Assembly (NCBI RefSeq): GCF_009834545.1
Contig: NZ_CP019427.1
Span: 2,920,001-2,984,000 of the forward strand
Source: Pseudomonas sp. S04
GTDB lineage: Bacteria; Pseudomonadota; Gammaproteobacteria; Pseudomonadales; Pseudomonadaceae
DNA length: 64,000 bases
Direction: 5' to 3'
Position 1 is the first letter of the stretch. Each line of letters starts with the position of its first letter. Of the stretch, positions 28,042-38,820 are shown piece by piece. The notes beneath the pieces were generated by a model. It had not been told where the DNA came from and searched no databases. It worked only from the letters and a program-made list of their open reading frames with translations. Both the position numbers and the translations under genes were made by a program.

Positions 28042-28066
28042 TGTGGGAGCGGGCTTGCCCGCGATG
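28042..28066. repeat. Single REP between pqqB and pqqC
   Basis: The half element TGTGGGAGCGGGCTTGCCCG followed by CGATG lies inside the pqq operon, in the 91-bp gap between pqqB and pqqC. It is a lone REP without its inverted partner. Confidence 0.8.
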
Positions 28067-28101
28067 CCCCCAGACCTCACCGAACCGCCAGGAGAAGCAC
28101 A

Positions 28102-28854
28102 ATGATTGACCAGCCAATGACCCCCAGGGAATTCGAAGCCGCCCTACGTGCCAAGGGTGCCTATTACCACATCCATCACCCGTTCCACCAAACCATGTAC
28201 GCCGGGCGTGCCACTCGCCAGCAGATCCAGGGCTGGGTCGCCAATCGGTTCTACTACCAGTTGAACATCCCGCTGAAGGACGCAGCGATCCTGGCCAATT
28301 GTCCAGACCGCGAGGTGCGGCGGCAGTGGCTGCAACGCTTGCTCGATCACGACGGCGCACCGGGCAGCGAAGGCGGGATCGAAGCCTGGTTGCGCCTCGG
28401 CGAAGCCGTCGGGCTGACCCGCGAACAAGTGCTGTCCCAGGAGTTGGTGCTGCCGGGGGTGCGGTTTGCCGTGGATGCCTACGTCAATTTCGCCCGGCGC
28501 GCCTGCTGGCAGGAGGCAGCGAGCAGTTCGCTGACCGAGCTGTTCGCCCCGCAGATCCACCAGTCGCGCCTGGACGCCTGGCCCCAGCATTACCCCTGGA
28601 TCGACCCGGCCGGCTACCAGTATTTCCGCACGCGCCTGGGGCAGGCCCGTCGCGACGTCGAGCATGGGCTGCAGATTACCTTGGCGCATTACGTCACCGC
28701 CGCCGGCCAGCAACGCATGCTCGACATCCTGCAATTCAAGCTCGATGTGCTGTGGAGCATGCTCGATGCCATGAGCCTGGCCTACGAACTGGAGCGCCCG
28801 CCGTACCACACGGTGACCAGCGCCAATGTCTGGCACCGGGGGATCGCCCTGTGA
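28102..28854 (+). CDS. pqqC: Pyrroloquinoline-quinone synthase PqqC
   Basis: The 250-residue, all-helical haem-oxygenase-like enzyme performs the last ring closure and eight-electron oxidation that gives PQQ. The start [20 protein letters not shown] has a GGAG ribosome binding site; a long upstream in-frame extension is REP sequence and is rejected. Active-site stretches [15 protein letters not shown] and [18 protein letters not shown] are present. Its stop overlaps the pqqD GTG start by four bases (GTGA). Confidence 0.97.
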   Translation: MIDQPMTPREFEAALRAKGAYYHIHHPFHQTMYAGRATRQQIQGWVANRFYYQLNIPLKDAAILANCPDREVRRQWLQRLLDHDGAPGSEGGIEAWLRLGEAVGLTREQVLSQELVLPGVRFAVDAYVNFARRACWQEAASSSLTELFAPQIHQSRLDAWPQHYPWIDPAGYQYFRTRLGQARRDVEHGLQITLAHYVTAAGQQRMLDILQFKLDVLWSMLDAMSLAYELERPPYHTVTSANVWHRGIAL

Positions 28855-29123
28855 ATCTGATCAAACACGAACAGGCACCCGTGCTGCGCCGTGGTTTTCG
28901 CCTGCAATGGGAACCGCGCCAGGACTGTCACGTGCTGCTGTACCCCGAGGGCATGATCAAGCTCAATACCAGCGCCGGGCAGATCCTCAGCCTGGTGGAC
29001 GGCCAGCGCAGTGTGGCGGCGATCATTACTCAATTGAGCGCCAGTTTCCCTGGGGTGCCGGGGATCGACGAGGATGTCCTGGCGTTCCTGGAGGTGGCCC
29101 ATGCGCAATTCTGGATTGAGTGA
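28851..29123 (+). CDS. pqqD: PqqD, PqqA-binding chaperone
   Basis: The 90-residue protein starts GTG (read as Met) at 28851 with [20 protein letters not shown]. It contains the RRGFRLQWE and [16 protein letters not shown] motifs of PqqD, which presents the PqqA peptide to PqqE (the RiPP recognition element fold). It overlaps pqqC by four bases and pqqE by 23 bases, pointing to coupled translation and 1:1 production of PqqD and PqqE. Confidence 0.95.
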   Translation: MNLIKHEQAPVLRRGFRLQWEPRQDCHVLLYPEGMIKLNTSAGQILSLVDGQRSVAAIITQLSASFPGVPGIDEDVLAFLEVAHAQFWIE

Positions 29124-30243
29124 AGCGCCACCTGGTCCACCGCTGTGGTTGCTGGCGGAGCTGACCTATCGGTGCCCGCTGCAATGCCCCTATTGCTCCA
29201 ACCCGCTGGATTTTTCCCGGCACGGCGAGGAGCTGAGTACCGCCGAGTGGATTCGAGTGTTCCGCGAGGCCCGCGACATGGGCGCCGCGCAACTGGGCTT
29301 TTCCGGTGGTGAGCCGCTGGTGCGCCAGGACCTCGCCGAGCTCATCAAGGCCGCCCGGGACATGGGCTACTACACCAACCTGATCACCTCGGGCATTGGC
29401 CTGACCGAACAGAAAGTGCGGGATTTCAAAGTGGCCGGGCTGGACCATATCCAGATCAGCTTCCAGGCGGCCGACGAAGCGGTGAACAACATGCTCGCCG
29501 GCTCGCGCAAGGCTTTCGCGCAAAAACTGGCGATGGCCCGGGCAGTCAAGGCCCAGGGTTACCCGATGGTGCTGAATTTTGTCACGCACCGGCACAACAT
29601 CGACCGCATCGAGCAGATCATCGAGCTGTGCCTGGAGCTGGAGGCCGACTTTGTCGAGCTGGCCACCTGTCAGTTCTACGGCTGGGCCGAACTCAACCGG
29701 GTGGGCCTGCTGCCGACCCGCGACCAGTTGCAGCGCGCCGAGGCGATCACCCAGGAGTACCGCAAGCGGCTTGAGGCGCAAGGCCATCCGTGCAAACTGA
29801 TTTTCGTTACCCCGGACTACTACGAGGAGCGTCCCAAGACCTGCATGAACGGCTGGGCCAACCTGTTTCTCGACATCACCCCCGATGGCACCGCGCTGCC
29901 GTGTCACAGCGCCCGGCAGTTGCCCGTGGCGTTCCCCAATGTGCGCGAGCACAGCATCGAGCACATCTGGAATGACTCGTTCGGCTTCAACCGCTTTCGC
30001 GGTGATGCCTGGATGAAGGAGCCGTGCCGCTCCTGCGATGAAAAACACAAGGACCTGGGCGGCTGTCGTTGCCAGGCATTCATGCTCACCGGCGACGCCG
30101 CCAATGCTGATCCGGTGTGCAGCAAGTCGGCGCACCACGGGGTGATCCTCAAGGCCCGGGAAGAAGCCGAGGCACCCGGGCCGGGCATGGAGGCGCTGAC
30201 GCTGCGCAATGAAAAGGCTTCGCGGTTGATTTATCGCGGATAG
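29101..30243 (+). CDS. pqqE: Radical SAM enzyme PqqE
   Basis: The start is [20 protein letters not shown] within the end of pqqD. The 380-residue enzyme forms the C-C bond between Glu15 and Tyr19 of PqqA. Cys25, Cys29 and Cys32 in [14 protein letters not shown] bind the radical SAM 4Fe-4S cluster, and C-terminal SPASM-like cysteines ([30 protein letters not shown]) bind auxiliary clusters. It is the last pqq gene here. No pqqF protease gene follows, so PqqA cleavage must use a protease encoded elsewhere. Confidence 0.97.
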   Translation: MRNSGLSEAPPGPPLWLLAELTYRCPLQCPYCSNPLDFSRHGEELSTAEWIRVFREARDMGAAQLGFSGGEPLVRQDLAELIKAARDMGYYTNLITSGIGLTEQKVRDFKVAGLDHIQISFQAADEAVNNMLAGSRKAFAQKLAMARAVKAQGYPMVLNFVTHRHNIDRIEQIIELCLELEADFVELATCQFYGWAELNRVGLLPTRDQLQRAEAITQEYRKRLEAQGHPCKLIFVTPDYYEERPKTCMNGWANLFLDITPDGTALPCHSARQLPVAFPNVREHSIEHIWNDSFGFNRFRGDAWMKEPCRSCDEKHKDLGGCRCQAFMLTGDAANADPVCSKSAHHGVILKAREEAEAPGPGMEALTLRNEKASRLIYRG

Positions 30244-30270
30244 ATAGTCAGATCTGGTTCGCTCTGGGGG

Positions 30271-30283
30271 TACCCAATGGTCT
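30271..30283 (+). promoter_or_regulatory. Possible PQQ-regulon operator upstream of ercA (TACCCAATGGTCT)
   Basis: This is the weakest member of the set, 82 bp before the ercA start. It matches TACC-CAA and a GGT core and lies in the only sizeable gap between pqqE and ercA. Confidence 0.3.
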
Positions 30284-30352
30284 GATTGCATTCACCACCG
30301 GATCGGTTAGTGTGGCTGTTACCTTTCAAAACAATAAAAAACAGGCTTTCCA

Positions 30353-31516
30353 ATGAGCCAGAGTCTCAGCCAACTGCGTAAGTTCGTTTCCCCTGAAATC
30401 ATCTTCGGTGCCGGTTGCCGGCACAACGTCGGCAACTATGCGAAGACCTTCGGTGCCCGCAAGGTACTGGTGGTCAGCGACCCGGGGGTGATTGCCGCCG
30501 GCTGGGTGGCCGATGTCGAGGCCAGCCTTCAGGCCCAGGGCATCGAGTATTTCCTCTATAGCGACGTGTCGCCCAATCCGCGGGTCGAAGAAGTCATGCT
30601 CGGCGCCGAGCTGTACCGGGAAAATCACTGCGACGTGATTGTCGCGGTCGGTGGCGGCAGCCCGATGGACTGCGGCAAAGGCATTGGCATTGTGGTCGCC
30701 CACGGCCGCAGCATTCTCGAGTTCGAAGGCGTGGACACCATTCGCGTCCCCAGCCCGCCGCTGATCCTGATCCCGACCACTGCCGGCACCTCGGCGGACG
30801 TGTCGCAGTTCGTGATCATTTCCAACCAGCAGGAGCGCATGAAATTTTCCATCGTCAGCAAAGCGGTGGTGCCTGACGTGTCGCTGATCGACCCGGAAAC
30901 CACCCTGAGCATGGACCCGTTCCTGTCGGCCTGTACCGGCATCGACGCGTTGGTGCATGCCATCGAAGCCTTCGTGTCCACCGGGCACGGGCCGCTGACC
31001 GACCCCCACGCCCTGGAAGCGATGCGGCTGATCAACGGCAATCTGGTGCAGATGATTGCCAACCCGGCGGACATCGCCCTGCGGGAAAAAATCATGCTCG
31101 GCAGCATGCAGGCCGGGCTGGCGTTCTCCAACGCGATCCTGGGTGCGGTGCATGCCATGTCCCACAGCCTCGGCGGCTTTCTCGACCTGCCGCACGGGCT
31201 GTGCAACGCGGTGCTGGTGGAGCACGTGGTGGCGTTCAACTACAACTCGGCGCCGGAGCGCTTCAAGGTGATCGCCGAGACCTTTGGCATCGACTGCCGT
31301 GGCCTCAATCACCGGCAGATCTGCGGGCGCCTGGTGGAGCACCTGATCGCGCTCAAGCACGCCATCGGTTTCCACGAAACCCTGGGCCTGCATGGGGTCA
31401 GTACGGCGGACATCCCGTTTCTCTCGCAACACGCGATGGATGACCCGTGCATCCTCACCAATCCGCGCGAGTCCAGTCAGCGGGATGTCGAGGTCGTCTA
31501 TGGCGAAGCCCTCTGA
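30353..31516 (+). CDS. ercA: Iron-containing alcohol dehydrogenase ErcA
   Basis: This 387-residue group III dehydrogenase has the NAD-binding motif VGGGSPMDCGKGIGIVVAHG, the family signature IPTTAGTSADVSQF and metal-binding histidines in HAMSHSLGGFLDLPHGLCNA. In P. aeruginosa, the homologue ErcA is needed for ethanol growth and probably has a regulatory or signalling role rather than a main catabolic one. Here it is co-transcribed with, and overlaps by 17 bases, the hybrid kinase gene, which supports a signalling role. Confidence 0.9.
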   Translation: MSQSLSQLRKFVSPEIIFGAGCRHNVGNYAKTFGARKVLVVSDPGVIAAGWVADVEASLQAQGIEYFLYSDVSPNPRVEEVMLGAELYRENHCDVIVAVGGGSPMDCGKGIGIVVAHGRSILEFEGVDTIRVPSPPLILIPTTAGTSADVSQFVIISNQQERMKFSIVSKAVVPDVSLIDPETTLSMDPFLSACTGIDALVHAIEAFVSTGHGPLTDPHALEAMRLINGNLVQMIANPADIALREKIMLGSMQAGLAFSNAILGAVHAMSHSLGGFLDLPHGLCNAVLVEHVVAFNYNSAPERFKVIAETFGIDCRGLNHRQICGRLVEHLIALKHAIGFHETLGLHGVSTADIPFLSQHAMDDPCILTNPRESSQRDVEVVYGEAL

Positions 31517-33227
31517 GCAGCAGCAACAGGCGCTGGCCGGGCTGCTGGGGCTAGGCAACCACTCGGCCCGCAAGAGTCATTACCCGGAACTGGCGGCGCG
31601 CCTGCAAGAGCTGGAAGCCGAGCGCAATCGCTACAAGTGGCTGTTTGAAAACGCCGTGCACGGTGTGTTCCAGGCCAGCTTGCTGGAAGGCATGCGTGCG
31701 GCCAACCCGGCGTTGGCGCGGATGCTCGGCTACACAGACCCGCAGGATGTCCTGTTCTCCCTGACGGACCTGGCCGACACGCTGTTTGTCGGCGGCGCCC
31801 GCGAGCTGGAGCAGATCCGCGAGATCCTGCAGCGCGAGCGCAGCCTGCTGGGCTACGAAACCCAACTGCGGCGCAAGGACGGCAGCGCACTGGACGTGCT
31901 GATGAACCTGTTGCTCAAGCCCGATCAGGAGGGCTTGGTGGAAGGGTTTGTCGCCGACATTACCGAACGCAAGCTGGCCCAGGAGCGCCTGCAACAGCTC
32001 AATGACCAACTGGAGCAACGGGTCACCGCACGCACCGACGAATTGCTCGAGGCCAACCGCAACCTGCAACAGCAGATCGCCGAGCGCGAGCAGATCGAGC
32101 AAGCCCTGCGTGATGCCCGGGACGCCGCCCAGGCCGCCAACCACAGCAAGGACAAGTACCTGGCCGCGGCCAGTCACGACCTGCTGCAACCGCTAAACGC
32201 CGCGCGGCTGCTGGTTTCGACCCTGCGCGAGCGGCATCTGCCCGAGGTCGAGCAGGTGTTGGTGGAGCGCACTCACCAGGCCCTGGAAGGGGCCGAGGAT
32301 TTGCTCACTGACTTGCTGGATATCTCGCGCCTGGATCAGGCAGCGGTAAAACCCGACGTAGCCCTGTATCGGCTCGACGAATTGCTCGGCCCGCTGGTCT
32401 CGGAGTTCCAGTCGGTGGCTGAAGCCGCCGGGCTGAATTTGCGGGTGCGCATGGGTGACTTCGGGATCCGTACCGACCTGCGACTGATGACCCGCATCCT
32501 GCGCAACTTCCTCAGCAACGCCTGCCGCTACACCGAGCAGGGCAGCATCCTGCTGGCCGCTCGCCGGCGGGGCGCACTGTTGCGCCTGGAGGTCTGGGAT
32601 ACCGGGCGTGGGATTGCGGCAGATCGCCTGGAATCGATCTTCCTCGAATTCAATCAACTGGATGTCGGCCGCGCGGCCGACCGCAAGGGCGTCGGCCTTG
32701 GGCTGGCGATCGTCGAGCGGATCGCCAAGATCCTCGATTACCGGGTCCAGGTGCATTCCTTGCCAGGACGCGGTTCGATGTTCAGCATCGATGTGCCGAT
32801 TTCCGACGACATCCCTCTGCCCATCAGCCTCGCGGTGCCCCAGGCGGGCACCGGCAATCCGCTGCCGGGCCGACGGTTGCTGGTGCTGGACAACGAAGTG
32901 AGCATCCTGCAGAGCATGAGCGCGTTGCTCGGGCAGTGGGGCTGCGAAGTGGTCACGGCCACCGATGAAAGCTCGGCCCTGAGCAACTTGATGGGCCAGG
33001 CTCCGGAGTTGATTCTGGCGGACTATCACCTGGACCACGGGGTAGTGGGCTGTGAGGTGGTGCGGCATTTGCGCGAGCATTTCCAGCAGGTGATCCCGGC
33101 AGTGATCATCACCGCCGACCGCACTGACCAATGCCGGCAATCCTTGCAGAAACTCGATGCGCCGCTGCTGAACAAACCGGTGAAGCCCGGCAAGTTGCGC
33201 GCGGTGTTGAGCCAGTTGCTGGGTTGA
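31500..33227 (+). CDS. ercS: Hybrid sensor histidine kinase (ErcS-like) with PAS and receiver domains
   Basis: The 575-residue protein starts MAKPSEQQQQALAGLLGLGN inside the end of ercA. Domains in order: a PAS domain (~35-160, FENAVHGVFQASLLEGMRAA), a coiled-coil linker (~160-215), HisKA with AAASHDLLQPLNAARLLVST (phospho-acceptor His), HATPase (NFLSNACRYTE, DTGRGIA, GVGLGLAIVERI) and a C-terminal receiver with LILADYHLDHG. There are no membrane segments, so it senses a cytoplasmic signal. No HPt domain or DNA-binding domain is present, so it must pass phosphate to a separate protein such as AgmR. The symbol is by synteny with P. aeruginosa. Confidence 0.8.
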   Translation: MAKPSEQQQQALAGLLGLGNHSARKSHYPELAARLQELEAERNRYKWLFENAVHGVFQASLLEGMRAANPALARMLGYTDPQDVLFSLTDLADTLFVGGARELEQIREILQRERSLLGYETQLRRKDGSALDVLMNLLLKPDQEGLVEGFVADITERKLAQERLQQLNDQLEQRVTARTDELLEANRNLQQQIAEREQIEQALRDARDAAQAANHSKDKYLAAASHDLLQPLNAARLLVSTLRERHLPEVEQVLVERTHQALEGAEDLLTDLLDISRLDQAAVKPDVALYRLDELLGPLVSEFQSVAEAAGLNLRVRMGDFGIRTDLRLMTRILRNFLSNACRYTEQGSILLAARRRGALLRLEVWDTGRGIAADRLESIFLEFNQLDVGRAADRKGVGLGLAIVERIAKILDYRVQVHSLPGRGSMFSIDVPISDDIPLPISLAVPQAGTGNPLPGRRLLVLDNEVSILQSMSALLGQWGCEVVTATDESSALSNLMGQAPELILADYHLDHGVVGCEVVRHLREHFQQVIPAVIITADRTDQCRQSLQKLDAPLLNKPVKPGKLRAVLSQLLG

Positions 33228-33317
33228 GCGGTAATCATTGGCGGCCCTCGGCGTACACGTTTCGTTTCGTGTGTCGCCAATGCTAGTCTTGGACAATGCC
33301 GCTGACAGGGAGCCCCC

Positions 33318-33938
33318 ATGGGCAATCACAAGATCGAGATCCGTCGCAGCAACGTCGAGAAAATCCTCCTGGCCGCGGAAAAAGTCTTCGCCGAAAAAGG
33401 CTTTGGCAGCACCGCGATGGCGGACATCGCCAGGGAAGTGCAACTGCCACGCTCCAACCTGCATTACTACTTCAGCACCAAGACCGAACTCTACAGCGCG
33501 GTGCTCTTCGACTTGCTGGAAGTGTGGAAGCAGGACGCGCTGTGCTTCGAGATGTTCGACGATCCGCGGGTGGTCCTGAGCAGCTACATTCGCGCCAAGA
33601 TGAACCATTCGCGCAGCCGACCCTATGGCTCGAAAGTCTGGGCCAATGAAATCATCCACGGCGCACCGACCCTGGGCCAGGCGCTGGACGCCAGCCTGTA
33701 CGACTGGGCCAAGATGAAAGAAGCCAAAATCCGCCAGTGGGTCGACGACCAACGCATCCTCCCGGTCGAGCCTTCCAGCCTGCTGTACATGATCTGGGCC
33801 TCGACCCAGCACTACGCTGACTTCGATCACCAGGTGAACATTCTCAACGAGCACCAGCCGCTGTCGGACATGCAGTTCGAGAGGGCGGTGCAGACGGTGA
33901 CGAGTGTGATCTTGCGGGGGATTGGGTTGGAGCCTTGA
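33318..33938 (+). CDS. TetR family regulator, RutR-like, for pyrimidine degradation
   Basis: The 206-residue protein has an N-terminal TetR helix-turn-helix (VEKILLAAEKVFAEKGFGST, SNLHYYFSTKTELYSAVL) and a C-terminal domain with LLYMIWASTQHYADF. That segment is nearly the same as in E. coli RutR, a uracil/thymine-responsive repressor. It lies beside the dihydropyrimidine dehydrogenase genes, which run toward it on the other strand, so control of pyrimidine breakdown is likely. The operator is not evident; candidate direct repeats occur in the promoter region near 38421. Confidence 0.85.
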   Translation: MGNHKIEIRRSNVEKILLAAEKVFAEKGFGSTAMADIAREVQLPRSNLHYYFSTKTELYSAVLFDLLEVWKQDALCFEMFDDPRVVLSSYIRAKMNHSRSRPYGSKVWANEIIHGAPTLGQALDASLYDWAKMKEAKIRQWVDDQRILPVEPSSLLYMIWASTQHYADFDHQVNILNEHQPLSDMQFERAVQTVTSVILRGIGLEP

Positions 33939-33962
33939 GGTCGGGATTGTCCGGGCTGGCTT

Positions 33963-34032
33963 CATCGCGAGCAAACGGAGCGACGCCCGGATCGCTCCCA
34001 CCAGCAAATGCATTCCTCCAGTGGGAGCGATG
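33963..34032. repeat. Degenerate REPIN between the TetR gene and preA
   Basis: CATCGCGAGCAAACGGAGCG at 33963 and CCAGTGGGAGCGATGACGG ending about 34036 are diverged REP halves, with CGATCGCTCCCACC between. It fills the gap between the convergent genes. Confidence 0.5.
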
Positions 34033-34040
34033 ACGGTCGG

Positions 34041-35315
34041 TCAGATTGCAACGTGGTAGGGGTTCCTCGGATCGTGGTTCCAGTCGAGGAAGGGTTTGCC
34101 GTTATCGACCGCCACCATCTCGATGCAGTCCTGCACCGGGCAGGTGATCTGGCACAGGTTGCAGCCCACGCATTCGTCGTCGATCACCTGGTACTTGTGG
34201 CTGCCGTCGGCCTGCTTGAGGCTGGCCACGGCCTGGTGCGAGGTGTCTTCGCAGGCGATGTGGCAGCGTCCGCAACCGATGCAGGCTTGCTGGTCGATCC
34301 GGGCGATCACTTGGTAGTTGATGTCCAGGTACTTCCAGTCGGTGGTGTTGCCCACCGCGCGCCCGGCGAAGTCCTGCACGCTGGCGTAACCTTGGCTGTC
34401 CATCCAGCGCGACAGGCCGTCCTTCATGTCCTCGACGATCCGAAAACCATGCAGCATCGCTGCGGTGCACACTTGCACTGCGCCGCTGCCCAGGGCCAGG
34501 AATTCGGCGGCGTCGCGCCAACTGCCGATGCCACCGATACCGCAGATCGGTAGGCCCTGAGTCTGCGGGTCGCGGGCGATTTCGGCGACCATGTTCAGGG
34601 CAATCGGCTTGACTGCCGAGCCGCAGTAACCGCCGTGGGTACTCTGGGTGCCAACCATGGGCAGGGCGACCATGCGGTCGAGGTCGACGCTGGTGATTGA
34701 GTTGATGGTATTGATCAGCGACACCGCATCGGCCCCACCACGATGGGCCGCTCGAGCGGCGACGCGGATGTCGGTGATGTTCGGCGTAAGCTTGACGATC
34801 ACCGGCAACGAGCAATAGGTCTTGCACCAGCGGGTGACTTGCTCGACGTACTCCGGCACCTGGCCCACTGCCGCGCCCATGCCGCGCTCCGGCATGCCGT
34901 GGGGGCAGCCGAAGTTCAGCTCGATGCCGTCGGCGCCGGTGGCTTCCACCAGCGGCAGGATGTGTTTCCACGACTCTTCGACGCAGGGCACCATCAGCGA
35001 GACGATCAGGGCGCGATCCGGCCAGTCTTTCTTGACCTGGGTGATTTCCCGCAGGTTGATCTCCAGCGAGCGGTCGGTGATCAGTTCGATGTTGTTGATG
35101 CCCATGACTTCACGGTTGGCACCAAAGTGCGCGGAATAGCGGGACGAGACGTTGACCGCCGCCGGGTCCTCGCCCAGGGTTTTCCAGACCACGCCGCCCC
35201 AGCCGGCCTCGAAGGCCCGGACCACGTTGTAGGCCTTGTCGGTGGGCGGTGCGGAGGCCAACCAGAACGGGTTGGGGGCCTTGATGCCGGCGAAGACAAT
35301 CGAGAGATCGGCCAT
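34041..35315 (-). CDS. preA: NAD-dependent dihydropyrimidine dehydrogenase subunit PreA
   Basis: This 424-residue subunit reduces uracil and thymine to the 5,6-dihydro forms. The start MADLSIVFAGIKAPNPFWLA follows the preT gene with a one-base overlap (TAATG). Residues ~1-300 form the FMN-binding barrel with the ELNFGCPHGMPERGMG and LTPNITDIRVAARAAH motifs. Two C-terminal 4Fe-4S ferredoxin motifs, CIGCGRCHIACED and CVGCNLCQITCPV, carry electrons from PreT. It is the second of the two-gene unit reading leftward. Confidence 0.95.
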   Translation of the reverse strand: MADLSIVFAGIKAPNPFWLASAPPTDKAYNVVRAFEAGWGGVVWKTLGEDPAAVNVSSRYSAHFGANREVMGINNIELITDRSLEINLREITQVKKDWPDRALIVSLMVPCVEESWKHILPLVEATGADGIELNFGCPHGMPERGMGAAVGQVPEYVEQVTRWCKTYCSLPVIVKLTPNITDIRVAARAAHRGGADAVSLINTINSITSVDLDRMVALPMVGTQSTHGGYCGSAVKPIALNMVAEIARDPQTQGLPICGIGGIGSWRDAAEFLALGSGAVQVCTAAMLHGFRIVEDMKDGLSRWMDSQGYASVQDFAGRAVGNTTDWKYLDINYQVIARIDQQACIGCGRCHIACEDTSHQAVASLKQADGSHKYQVIDDECVGCNLCQITCPVQDCIEMVAVDNGKPFLDWNHDPRNPYHVAI

Positions 35316-36682
35316 TACGCAGCCTCCACGTTGAGCATGAGTTGGGCATGCATGGCGTGCGCGGCGAGCTTGCCGTGCTGCACCGCTTGCACGGTCAGGT
35401 CCTGGTCGAGGCTGGTGCAATCGCCGCCGGCATAGACCCCGGGAATGCTGGTGCGCATCTGTTCGTCCACCTGGATTCGCCCGCCCTGGCGCTGCAGTTG
35501 GCAGGCCAGCGGATCGCTCAGGGCGTGCTCGTCGAAGCTTTGGCCGATGGCCTTGAAGATCGCATCGGCGGCCAGTTCGAAGGTCTCGCCGGTGTTGACC
35601 AACCGACCCTCATCCAGGCGGGTGCGGGCGAAGCGCATGCCGCGCACCTGGCCTTTAGCGTCGAGCAAGACTTCCTCGGGTTGGGCCCAGGTCATCAGCC
35701 GCACCTGATTGGCCTTGGCGATGTCTTGCTCGTGGTCGGTCGCGCCCATCTCCTCCAGGCCCCGGCGGTACACCAGGTTGACGTCACGGGCCCCCAGGCG
35801 AGCCATTTGCACGGCCATGTCGATGGCTGTGTTGCCAGCGCCGAGGACGATGCAATGCTCGGCCAGGGGCAGTTGGCTGAGGTCATCGCTCTGGCGCAGT
35901 TCGCGGATGTAGTCGGTGGCGGCCAGCAGGCCCGGCGCGTCTTCGTGGGGCAGGCCCAGTTGTTTGCTGGCGGCCAGGCCGAGCCCGAGGAACACTGCGT
36001 CGAACTGTTGGTGCAGGTCGCTGAGGCTCAGGTTGTCGCCGAGCTTGTGCCCGTGGCGGATTTCGATGCCGCCGATTTGCAGGAGGAAATCCAGTTCGTG
36101 CTGGGCGAAGTCATCCACCAGCTTGTACTTGGCGATCCCGTATTCGTTGAGTCCACCGGCTTTTTCCCGGGCTTCGAAGATCACCACTTCATGGCCGTGC
36201 ATGGCACTGCGGTGCGCGCAGGACAACCCGGCGGGGCCGGCGCCGACCACGGCAATGCGCTTGCCGGTGGCGGCGGCGCGCTGGAACGGATGCTCGCGAA
36301 AGTGCGCGTTGTCGATGGCATAGCGTTGCAGTAGGCCGATCAACACCGGCGCGCATTCCTCGGCGTTGTTGCGCACGCAGGCGTGCTGGCAGAGGATTTC
36401 CGTCGGACAGACCCGGGCACAGCTGCCGCCGAGAATGTTCGCCGAGAGGATTTTCTGCGCGGCGCCCTGGACGTTGTCCTGGTGGATGTTACGGATGAAG
36501 GAGGGAATGTCGATCTCGCTGGGGCAGGCGTTGACGCAGGGCGCGTCGTAGCAATACAGGCAGCGCGAGGCTTCGACTTCGGCCTGGCGCGCAGTGAGGG
36601 GCGGGGCCAGGTCGCTGAAGTGGCCGGCGAGGGTAGCGCCATCCTCAAGGGGATGGGGCAAGTGGTTCAGAGAATTGATCAC
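35315..36682 (-). CDS. preT: Dihydropyrimidine dehydrogenase subunit PreT (NAD(P)-binding flavoprotein)
   Basis: The 455-residue FAD protein has N-terminal cysteines for two 4Fe-4S clusters (CLYCYDAPCVNACPSEIDIP, CARVCPTEILCQHACV), an FAD-binding VVGAGPAGLSCAHRSA and an NAD(P)-binding IVLGAGNTAIDMAVQMARLG. It resembles the glutamate synthase beta-subunit fold and pairs with PreA as in E. coli YeiT/YeiA. It is preceded by the dihydropyrimidinase gene 77 bp upstream, likely in the same operon. Confidence 0.95.
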   Translation of the reverse strand: MINSLNHLPHPLEDGATLAGHFSDLAPPLTARQAEVEASRCLYCYDAPCVNACPSEIDIPSFIRNIHQDNVQGAAQKILSANILGGSCARVCPTEILCQHACVRNNAEECAPVLIGLLQRYAIDNAHFREHPFQRAAATGKRIAVVGAGPAGLSCAHRSAMHGHEVVIFEAREKAGGLNEYGIAKYKLVDDFAQHELDFLLQIGGIEIRHGHKLGDNLSLSDLHQQFDAVFLGLGLAASKQLGLPHEDAPGLLAATDYIRELRQSDDLSQLPLAEHCIVLGAGNTAIDMAVQMARLGARDVNLVYRRGLEEMGATDHEQDIAKANQVRLMTWAQPEEVLLDAKGQVRGMRFARTRLDEGRLVNTGETFELAADAIFKAIGQSFDEHALSDPLACQLQRQGGRIQVDEQMRTSIPGVYAGGDCTSLDQDLTVQAVQHGKLAAHAMHAQLMLNVEAA

Positions 36683-36759
36683 GGTCTAGGCCTCACGGTT
36701 ATTTGAGGGTTTGCCTCTGGCGGGCATTGGTTTTTGTATGGCCTGTGTGGGCCCGGATC

Positions 36760-38820
<2,061 letters not shown>

